This document shows positions 1 through 4,831 of a DNA stretch of 8,258 bases, piece by piece. The notes beneath the pieces are model-generated. The model was not told the origin of the DNA. It was given only the letters and a program-made list of their open reading frames with translations, and searched no databases. The translations under genes were made by a program, and so were the position numbers. The stretch is from Clostridiales bacterium. GTDB taxonomy: Bacteria; Bacillota; Clostridia; Christensenellales; Pumilibacteraceae. Numbering within the stretch: the stretch's first letter is position 1; each line of letters opens with the position of its first letter. The stretch lies in the NCBI GenBank assembly GCA_029069015.1, contig JAIEBL010000029.1, positions 1 through 8,258 on the forward strand. The letters are read 5' to 3'.

Positions 1-7
1 ATCCGGA

Positions 8-32
8 TTGCTTAGGCATAAATGCCTAGCAA
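8..32. repeat. Palindromic intergenic repeat at the contig edge
   Basis: Bases 8-19 (TTGCTTAGGCAT) and 22-32 (ATGCCTAGCAA) form an almost perfect inverted repeat with a 2-base loop and one extra T in the left arm. Read on the minus strand with its flanks, it begins TGTCATTGCTAGGC and ends GCCTAAGCAATCC. From memory this matches the general form of a short repeat scattered between genes in many bacterial genomes (TGTCATTGCGA ... GCAATC). It lies just downstream of the stop at 51 but has no T-run after the stem, so it is a poor intrinsic terminator. The element may continue past base 1. The palindrome is directly visible; the family assignment is inference. Confidence 0.55.
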
Positions 33-50
33 TGACAGGGGGAATAAAAA

Positions 51-848
51 TCAGCGGCTTTTGACGCGCGCCCACACTTTTTCAAGGTAGTCGTAGCTGT
101 CTTTGAGCTCGTTGATATCGGTATAATCGCGTGAATACGCTTCCAAAAGCGCCGTCACGTTCAGACCCAAGCGGTCGAGTTCGCGGAAGATCTTTTCGAA
201 ATTGACCTTTCCCTTCCCCGGAAGCGCCGTTTTATCTTGCTTGTCTACGTCGCACAAGTGCACCGTGGAAATCCGATCTCCCATAGCGTCCATAAACTTT
301 ATGGGGTCGTATCCCGAAAGCACCGCCTGCTTAACGTCGAGCGTGGTATACAGACGCGGGCACACCTTCAAAAGCTGCTTGAAGTATTCGGGGAACGAAG
401 CGTACGTCCAATAAACGTTCTCGTAGCTAAGGTTCATGCCGTAGCTTTGCGCGATTTCGATAAGTTGGTTGATGCGGTTACCGAGTTTCTGATATTCGAA
501 ATCGTTGTCCCGCTTCTTTAAACGTACAGGCCCGTGGAACGTATAGAACTTAGCGCCGAGCATGAAGCCCGCGTAGCAAACCTTGCGGAACAGAATTTCG
601 GCGTCGCCGCGCACCCGCGCGTTCGCGTTGAACAGCTGCGGTTCGAACTGCGTACCGATGCAATGCACCGAATGCACGCGGATATTGCCGCGCCGCGGAA
701 TCAACGCATCGACAAAAGGCTTTTCGTACTCCGAATAGGTGTTCAAAAAGACTTCGGTTGTATCCACCCGCATTTGGCGCAAAATATCGAAGGAAGATTC
801 GGTTTGCACCCGATTGAAAAACGATGCGGTGGAAATGCCAAGTTTCAT
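51..848 (-). CDS. Sugar phosphate isomerase/epimerase-like TIM-barrel protein
   Basis: A 265-residue protein of the xylose-isomerase-like / AP-endonuclease-family-2 TIM-barrel superfamily, which includes sugar epimerases, isomerases and inosose dehydratase-like enzymes. The start MKLGISTASF is a typical first beta strand. Candidate divalent-metal ligands fall at strand ends in the usual order: His105 (TFHGP), Glu143 (SYENV), Asp171 (TLDVKQA), His197 (VHLCD) and Glu236 (LLEAY). The GKGKVNFEKIF stretch (about 211-221) is also typical. Length is normal and no signal peptide is seen, so it is probably cytosolic. It starts 25 bases after the pgi stop on the same strand with no terminator between, so it is likely co-transcribed with pgi. 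Its own ribosome binding site is weak (AGGG well upstream). The superfamily call is secure; the substrate is not, and nothing here separates epimerase from dehydratase or endonuclease IV-like activity. Confidence 0.85.
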   Translation of the reverse strand: MKLGISTASFFNRVQTESSFDILRQMRVDTTEVFLNTYSEYEKPFVDALIPRRGNIRVHSVHCIGTQFEPQLFNANARVRGDAEILFRKVCYAGFMLGAKFYTFHGPVRLKKRDNDFEYQKLGNRINQLIEIAQSYGMNLSYENVYWTYASFPEYFKQLLKVCPRLYTTLDVKQAVLSGYDPIKFMDAMGDRISTVHLCDVDKQDKTALPGKGKVNFEKIFRELDRLGLNVTALLEAYSRDYTDINELKDSYDYLEKVWARVKSR

Positions 849-873
849 ACTAAAAACCGCTACCCTGCTTTAC

Positions 874-2268
874 TTACTTTATGATATATTCGGGACGAAC
901 CGCCGCCGCATTCACTTCTTGCAGTTTTGCCTCGTACCCTTTGCGACCGAGCATGGCAAACGTGGCTTTCTTGCCCTCTTCTACGCCCGGTTGGTTGAAC
1001 GTATCGATATTAAGGAGTGCACCCGCGAACGCCGTTTCGTACATAAAGTACATGAGAAGCTCGCCGATGGTTTCCTCCGAAACTTCGGGAAGATAGATCG
1101 TAAAGTTCGATCTGCCCGCTTTTCTGAGGGCAAATTCAGTGGCTTTGCGTTCTGCGTCGATCAGCTCGTTCATCGTGTGTCCTTTGAGGAAATCGCACGC
1201 GTCAACGTCTTTATCGTCCGAAATCACGACCTTAGTACGGTAATTGTCTACCGCGAGGAAGGTTACGACCTTGTCGTAGGGTCCTTCGGTATAGAGCTGC
1301 ACTTGGCTGTGTTGGTCGGTCACGCCCAACGATTTTGCAGGCGTCTGCCCTGCATGCACTTCTTTGCCTTTCAAATCGACGGCTTTACCGAGGCTTTCCG
1401 CCCAAAGCTGGCAGTAAAAGTCCGCCATATACTTCAAGCTGTCGGCATACGGCATCAACACGCTGACGTTTTTGCCGCTTTTCATCGATTCGACCTGCAT
1501 AAACGCGGTAATCAGTGCGGGATTTTTGCGTACATCCGCTTCTTCCGCCGATTTCGCCGCTGCCGCAGCGCCCGCGAGCATGGCTTTGATGTCAAGCCCG
1601 AGCACAGCAAACGGCACGAGACCTACGTTACTGAGCACCGAGAACCGTCCGCCGACGCCCTGTCCGAGACCGAAAATCTTGAATCCTTCCTTTTCGGCAA
1701 TATTATAGAGCGTGCCTTTGCCGATGGTTGTGGTCACGATAATGTGTTTTTTTGCTTCTTCCACGCCCAATTTTTCTTTGAGCATGCTGTAAAGAATCAA
1801 AAATTGCGTAAGCGTTTCACTCGTTTCGCCGCTCTTCGTGATCACGTTGAAGTACGAGGTTTTGAGGTCGAGCACGTCGATGAGCGCCGCCATACGTTCG
1901 GGGTCTACGTTGTCTTCCACATAAAACTTGGGCGCTTTGCGCGTCGCTTTGGGAAGTTCGTTATGGTGCAAATGCAAAAGTGCGCTTGCCACGGAAAGCG
2001 GGCCGAGTGCGCTGCCGCCGATACCCAATACAACGAAGCTTTCGGCTTTCTTGCCGATTTCTTCGCAGTACGCGATCGTTTCGTTGAGCTCGCTTTCGGG
2101 CAGGTACGGAAGGTCGCACCATTCCTGCCAGCCCTTGCCGCGCGCCGCCAAAACGGCATTACGTGCCGCCTCGATCTTTGCTGCGTTCTTTGCAAATACG
2201 TTATCTTTCAGACCGTGTTTGCCGATTGCCGCTTCCATCATGTTGTTGTAGTCAAACCGAAGTTTCAT
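874..2268 (-). CDS. pgi: Glucose-6-phosphate isomerase
   Basis: A 464-residue cytosolic enzyme interconverting glucose 6-phosphate and fructose 6-phosphate in glycolysis and gluconeogenesis. Visible family marks are GIGGSALGP (82-90), the sugar-phosphate-binding TKSGETSET (144-152), signature 1 GVGGRFSVLSNVG (204-216), a probable catalytic Glu291 in WAESLGK, His320 in DQHSQVQ, and signature 2 around FNQPGVEEGKK with Lys433. Two SIS-type halves are intact. Length is close to the roughly 450 residues usual for Firmicutes Pgi. The start at 2268 (MKLRFDY) matches the family N-terminus and a stop lies just upstream in frame. The GGGAGG ribosome binding site (2283-2288) sits 14 bases from the ATG, longer than usual. 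It lies 43 bases after a 66-residue ORF and 25 bases before the TIM-barrel gene, and is likely transcribed from the promoter at 2591-2619. Confidence 0.97.
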   Translation of the reverse strand: MKLRFDYNNMMEAAIGKHGLKDNVFAKNAAKIEAARNAVLAARGKGWQEWCDLPYLPESELNETIAYCEEIGKKAESFVVLGIGGSALGPLSVASALLHLHHNELPKATRKAPKFYVEDNVDPERMAALIDVLDLKTSYFNVITKSGETSETLTQFLILYSMLKEKLGVEEAKKHIIVTTTIGKGTLYNIAEKEGFKIFGLGQGVGGRFSVLSNVGLVPFAVLGLDIKAMLAGAAAAAKSAEEADVRKNPALITAFMQVESMKSGKNVSVLMPYADSLKYMADFYCQLWAESLGKAVDLKGKEVHAGQTPAKSLGVTDQHSQVQLYTEGPYDKVVTFLAVDNYRTKVVISDDKDVDACDFLKGHTMNELIDAERKATEFALRKAGRSNFTIYLPEVSEETIGELLMYFMYETAFAGALLNIDTFNQPGVEEGKKATFAMLGRKGYEAKLQEVNAAAVRPEYIIK

Positions 2269-2311
2269 AAGGATTTGTTATTCCTCCCTTTTGATTTTTA
2301 AAAAGCCGATT

Positions 2312-2512
2312 TTAATAGCCTTTGTCCTCTACGTCGAGAAAAGCAAAGTCTCTGAGCGAACGAACCACCCCGCGCCACGTAAACGGCTCGATATGCCGCA
2401 CGTCGGGATCGGTGCTCGAAAGCGTTTGATCGTTCTGCTTTGCGCACTTATACTTGTTCGCCAAAATGTCTTCGAACTGTTCTTCCTCGCTTTTACCGCA
2501 AAGTAACCCCAT
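2312..2512 (-). CDS. Small hypothetical protein leading the pgi operon
   Basis: A 66-residue acidic, soluble-looking protein that I do not recognise. It has two cysteines (Cys5 and Cys23), no membrane segment and no signal peptide. The central part (ILANKYKCAKQNDQTL) is charged and probably helical; the C-terminal part (IEPFTWRGVVRSLRDFAFLD) mixes aromatic and basic residues. Support for it being real: an ATG at 2512 preceded by a purine-rich AGAGGGGA site about 5 bases upstream, a perfect TATAAT promoter 79 bases upstream with nothing else to serve first, and a 43-base gap to pgi on the same strand. Homology is unknown, and it could instead be a translated leader. The expression signals are seen; its being a protein gene is inference. 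Confidence 0.6.
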   Translation of the reverse strand: MGLLCGKSEEEQFEDILANKYKCAKQNDQTLSSTDPDVRHIEPFTWRGVVRSLRDFAFLDVEDKGY

Positions 2513-2590
2513 CTTTATCCCCTCTCATCTCATCATTTATATGCTTTTACGAGTCGCACGTACACTGTGGTACGCCACGCTCCAATTATC

Positions 2591-2619
2591 ATTATACCAC
2601 TTTATGCCGAAAAACACAA
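2591..2619 (-). promoter_or_regulatory. SigA-type promoter of the 66-aa ORF-pgi-epimerase unit
   Basis: On the minus strand there is a perfect -10 TATAAT (2596-2591) and a -35 TTGTGT (2619-2614) with exactly 17 bases between them. The -35 keeps only the TTG of the consensus. Transcription would start near 2585, giving a leader of about 70 bases before the ATG at 2512. The leader holds a small stem (bases 2559-2563 pair with 2570-2574 around a 6-base loop) but no recognisable riboswitch. No other promoter of this quality is seen ahead of pgi. Confidence 0.7.
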
Positions 2620-2688
2620 GAAAAAGAGCATTGTTTTTTAACGGAAAAAACGGCGGTACTTTCTTGCGTTTTTCTGCCCGAAAACGGC

Positions 2689-2776
2689 AAAAAAAACCGC
2701 ATATACGGTAAAAAGAACCGGTTGTGGCTACTGCGCTCTAAGCAAACAGTGCCGTCCGGTTCTTTTTCTGCCGTAT
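2689..2776 (-). terminator. Intrinsic terminator of hpf
   Basis: Bases 2710-2721 (AAAAAGAACCGG) pair perfectly over 12 bp with 2756-2767. After a small internal loop, 2703-2708 (ATACGG) pair with 2771-2776 (CCGTAT). On the minus strand this long hairpin starts about 26 bases after the hpf stop and is followed six bases later by a run of eight T (2696-2689). A smaller alternative hairpin, ACCG-TATATG-CGGT, abuts the T-run directly and may serve as the actual release stem. The rest of the 2513-2801 gap holds the pgi-unit promoter and leader and several A-rich CGG-containing stretches, with no gene I can support. Confidence 0.8.
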
Positions 2777-2801
2777 TTCGTCTTTTTCGGGCTTTATAGA
2801 G

Positions 2802-3332
2802 TTACACTACCGTTTCGATAAGGCCGTAGTCGCCGTCGTTACGTTTATAAACCACATTCACGCTTTTCGTTCCCTTATTGCAGAACACGAAGAAGTTGTG
2901 TCCGAGCAGTTCCAATTCGTCGATGGCGTCTTCCACTGTCATAGGTACGAGCTCGAACGTCTTGCTGCGCACGACGCCGTGGCTCTTTTCCTGCTCTACG
3001 GGCGGTGCGTAGTCGCTCCCTACCTCTTTTATGCGGAATTTTTTGGATTTGCTCATCAGCTTGCTGCGGTGCTTGATGATCTGCTTTTCGAGTTTGGGCA
3101 GCGCCAAGTCGATATTGTCGTACATATTGCCGCTCGACACCTCGGCACGCATCACGATGCCGTCGAGCATGATCGTAAGTTCCAGCGTCTGCACGTCGTT
3201 TGCTTCTTTTAACAAAATCTTAACGCGAACGTCGTCTTCGAAAAACTTATCGAGCCGCTCCACCTTTTTGGTGATGACGTCTTTGAGTTTGTCGCTTGCG
3301 TTGTAGTTCTTGGTTAAAAATTCGATTCTCAT
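2802..3332 (-). CDS. hpf: Long-form ribosome hibernation promoting factor
   Basis: A 176-residue protein of the S30AE / long HPF family. It binds the 30S decoding region and pairs two 70S ribosomes into inactive 100S dimers in stationary phase or stress. The N-terminal S30AE domain (about 1-97) has the typical beta-alpha-beta layout beginning MRIEFLTKNYNASDKLKD. A variable linker (about 98-117) leads to the C-terminal dimerisation domain (about 118-175), with the hallmark pattern VRSKTFELVPMTVEDAIDELELLGHNFFVF followed, after a short basic stretch, by VNVVYKRNDGDYGLIE. Length matches the long form typical of Firmicutes, not the roughly 95-residue short form of enterobacteria. The ATG at 3332 follows GGGAGG with good spacing. 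It appears to be a single-gene unit with its own promoter, a 5' hairpin and a terminator. Nothing suggests truncation. Confidence 0.97.
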   Translation of the reverse strand: MRIEFLTKNYNASDKLKDVITKKVERLDKFFEDDVRVKILLKEANDVQTLELTIMLDGIVMRAEVSSGNMYDNIDLALPKLEKQIIKHRSKLMSKSKKFRIKEVGSDYAPPVEQEKSHGVVRSKTFELVPMTVEDAIDELELLGHNFFVFCNKGTKSVNVVYKRNDGDYGLIETVV

Positions 3333-3356
3333 TTCTTTCCCTCCCGTTGCCGTATC

Positions 3357-3378
3357 GTAAAACCCCTCGGGATTTTAC
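3357..3378 (-). promoter_or_regulatory. Hairpin at the 5' end of the hpf leader
   Basis: GTAAAACCCC (3357-3366) and GGGATTTTAC (3369-3378) form an inverted repeat of nine pairs with one G-U wobble in the transcript and a tight loop CGAG. The predicted hpf transcription start (about 3381) is only a few bases upstream, so the stem would sit at the extreme 5' end of the mRNA, well clear of the ribosome binding site. Such 5' stems are known in other genes to protect mRNA from 5' end-dependent decay; that role here is inference. It lacks a T-run, so attenuation is unlikely. Confidence 0.5.
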
Positions 3379-3387
3379 TTTATATAT

Positions 3388-3416
3388 AGTATAACACACT
3401 TTTCATATTTTGTAAA
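3388..3416 (-). promoter_or_regulatory. SigA-type promoter of hpf
   Basis: On the minus strand, -35 TTTACA (3416-3411, five of six to consensus) and -10 TATACT (3393-3388, five of six) are separated by 17 bases. Predicted transcription starts near 3381, giving a leader of about 49 bases. In Bacillus, hpf is under stress and stationary-phase sigma factors; here I see only a vegetative-type promoter and no convincing SigB or SigH sequence. Confidence 0.75.
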
Positions 3417-3423
3417 TACCGTT

Positions 3424-3457
3424 TTGAAAATTTACCGGAACGGAGGCGGATTTTCAA
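3424..3457. repeat. Inverted repeat between two divergent promoters
   Basis: TTGAAAAT (3424-3431) and ATTTTCAA (3450-3457) are perfect 8-base inverted arms 18 bases apart. They sit in the gap between the hpf -35 (ends 3416) and the -35 of the paralogue pair (starts 3473). The arms are AT-rich, so they could simply be upstream elements contacting RNA polymerase, or an operator for a dimeric regulator acting on one or both promoters. Symmetry is seen; function is inference, and an 8-base AT-rich match can arise by chance. Confidence 0.35.
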
Positions 3458-3472
3458 CAAAATGCGCCCTAC

Positions 3473-3501
3473 TTGACAATGGCGGACCGTTATGATAAAA
3501 T
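3473..3501 (+). promoter_or_regulatory. Strong SigA-type promoter of the paralogue pair
   Basis: A perfect -35 TTGACA (3473-3478), a 17-base spacer, and -10 TAAAAT (3496-3501) preceded by the extended -10 element TGA (3493-3495). Predicted start is near 3508, leaving a leader of about 49 bases to the ATG at 3557. This is the strongest promoter in the window. It overlaps the nominal TTG start of the longest open frame here, which argues that this longer version of the protein is not made. Confidence 0.85.
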
Positions 3502-3534
3502 ATATTTATCACGCAGAAAGTATTGCCCTGTTTC

Positions 3535-3542
3535 GAGGAGGT
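3535..3542 (+). promoter_or_regulatory. Ribosome binding site that sets the start at 3557
   Basis: GAGGAGGT is a full match to the anti-Shine-Dalgarno sequence and lies inside the leader of the predicted transcript. The next in-frame start is the ATG at 3557, about 14 bases on. That spacing is longer than ideal, but no start codon lies closer in this frame. Confidence 0.7.
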
Positions 3543-3556
3543 ACCGAAAACGCAAA

Positions 3557-4147
3557 ATGCGCAAGGTGTATCGGTATACCGGAATAACATTGTTTTTGAC
3601 GCTATGCTTCGGCCTAGCATTGTTTGCTTCCGCTCTTGGCGTTATAGCCAGTATTATATCCAATATATATGAGAGAGATATCGAGAGCATCGTAGCTTCG
3701 AGTATCGTGTTTATTACCCTCTTTTCTGTTGTCTTATACGCATTTATGATCAAGCTCCCTATACCGATATACGTTACGGATGAAAAAGTAAGTCAGGGAA
3801 AAGTCGAATATAAATGGGAAGATGTCAGAATGACGGCAGTACCGTTCATCGCCCGTTATAGAAGAATATTTTATATGCTATTATTGCGAACGGACTATAT
3901 CCGTGATCTGAAAACCTGTAAAAAGGAAACGAGAAAAGGATTATGCGTTTTGATGACGCCGCAGCTATTAAATATTTTATTGCCGCATTACAACAATAAA
4001 ATATTGGTGCTGGACGAATACGGATATGAAGAAGTCCCTTGTGCAAGCAGAAAAGAAGTGAATCAAATGATTGTTTCCCATAATGCAAAATTCGATTCTT
4101 CTACGAAAGTAACCGATTGCGGATCCGATAATGCATCGATTGTCTAA
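3557..4147 (+). CDS. Two-TM membrane protein with cytosolic domain, paralogue 1
   Basis: A 196-residue protein I cannot name. Two hydrophobic segments (about 9-37 and 44-65) form a short hairpin in the membrane. They are followed by a soluble domain (about 70-180) opening with YVTDEKVSQGKVEYKWEDV and closing with VNQMIVSHNAKFD. The YKW-[ED]-DV pattern after two membrane helices recalls bacterial PH-like (YcxB / bPH type) domains, but I hold this only as a guess. The start at 3557 is preferred over the longer open frame from 3473 because that TTG is the -35 box of the promoter, a strong ribosome binding site precedes 3557, and the paralogue downstream also begins MRK-[VI]-Y. The gene is AT-rich compared with its neighbours, which suggests transfer. 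It is followed after 48 bases, with no terminator, by the paralogue, so the two are likely co-transcribed. Confidence 0.75.
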   Translation: MRKVYRYTGITLFLTLCFGLALFASALGVIASIISNIYERDIESIVASSIVFITLFSVVLYAFMIKLPIPIYVTDEKVSQGKVEYKWEDVRMTAVPFIARYRRIFYMLLLRTDYIRDLKTCKKETRKGLCVLMTPQLLNILLPHYNNKILVLDEYGYEEVPCASRKEVNQMIVSHNAKFDSSTKVTDCGSDNASIV

Positions 4148-4195
4148 TGGCACGAAAAATATTCGGCTGTAACAAAACAAAGGAGGAACAAAAAA

Positions 4196-4768
4196 ATGCG
4201 CAAGATATACTCTGCTAAAGGAATACTTCCTGCTCTTATATTCATTTTCGTATCCATGATTATTTTCACTTTTGCAATTATATTGTGCATATATTTAAAA
4301 GATATTTTTCGCGCCATAGGTATCGGCTTAGGGTGGCTTGCCTGTCTTTTTCTCCTTTTGTATTTCTATTTCACGAAAGCTATCATTCCGGTATGTGTAA
4401 CGGATGAACAAGTAAAGCAAGGAAAAGTAAAATATAAATGGTCGGATGTTAAAATAACGGCAATACCTTTCAAGGGTCGCTACACCTTGGAATATAGGCT
4501 GTTATTGCATTCCGAATATATTCATGATCCGAAAGCATGCAAAAAGGAAATGCGGAAATGCATACGGATTGTTGCAAGTCAATGGGCGTTGGATATGTTG
4601 TTGCCATATTGCAAAGATAAAATATTCGTGCTGAATTTTGACGGCAAGGAAGGATTGCCTTGTGCAAGTAGCCAACGAGTAAATGAAATGATTACTTCCC
4701 ATAATGCAAAATTCGATCCCCCTGCCGAACCGACCGATTGCGAAACAAACAGTTCGTCGGCTGACTGA
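4196..4768 (+). CDS. Two-TM membrane protein with cytosolic domain, paralogue 2
   Basis: A 190-residue protein with the same layout as its upstream neighbour: membrane segments at about 9-34 and 38-59, then a soluble domain with CVTDEQVKQGKVKYKWSDV, an LLP-type helix near 135 and the ending VNEMITSHNAKFD. By hand alignment about half of the residues in the soluble domain match paralogue 1, with one single-residue gap, while the membrane part is conserved only in character. A short C-terminal tail containing TDC is shared. The ATG follows AGGAGG with 9 bases, an ideal site. Base composition is AT-rich (33-40% GC in two lines counted, versus about 55% in clpC). It arose by tandem duplication, probably not very recently. 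Function is unknown; a PH-like fold is possible but unproven. It converges on clpC across a shared terminator. Confidence 0.78.
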   Translation: MRKIYSAKGILPALIFIFVSMIIFTFAIILCIYLKDIFRAIGIGLGWLACLFLLLYFYFTKAIIPVCVTDEQVKQGKVKYKWSDVKITAIPFKGRYTLEYRLLLHSEYIHDPKACKKEMRKCIRIVASQWALDMLLPYCKDKIFVLNFDGKEGLPCASSQRVNEMITSHNAKFDPPAEPTDCETNSSSAD

Positions 4769-4770
4769 TG

Positions 4771-4825
4771 GCAAAAAAGAGAGCAGCGTTCCCCTGTTGC
4801 CCTTTTCTTTTTTGCAAAGTTTTTT
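4771..4825. terminator. Bidirectional terminator between paralogue 2 and clpC
   Basis: GCAAAAAAGA (4771-4780) pairs perfectly with TCTTTTTTGC (4806-4815). Interior bases (AGC-type pairs around a TTCCCC loop) extend the stem imperfectly. The plus strand has T-runs inside the 3' arm and again at 4820-4825. The minus strand has TTTTTT in its own 3' arm. It begins two bases after the stop of paralogue 2 and lies 17 bases beyond the clpC stop, so it can end both convergent transcripts. Confidence 0.8.
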
Positions 4826-4831
4826 ATACCT

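Noticed and set aside
739..2301. A 520-codon open frame on the plus strand across pgi
   Set aside because: It is antisense to a pgi gene with all its catalytic motifs intact. Its composition (rich in Phe, His and Arg) is that of reverse-complement translation, and it has no ribosome binding site or recognisable domain.
2513..2590. Possible riboswitch in the leader ahead of the 66-residue ORF
   Set aside because: Only about 70 bases with one 5-bp stem; no known riboswitch core and no terminator/antiterminator pair.
2641..2702. Short A-rich units containing CGG or CGGC as a possible repeat array
   Set aside because: Units vary in length and spacing and are better explained as the stem and T-run of the hpf terminator region; not a CRISPR array.
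3557..4768. Toxin-antitoxin, immunity or phage-defence pair
   Set aside because: The two genes are paralogues of the same build rather than a toxin with a different partner, and no nuclease, TIR, NTPase or DNA-binding motif is visible.
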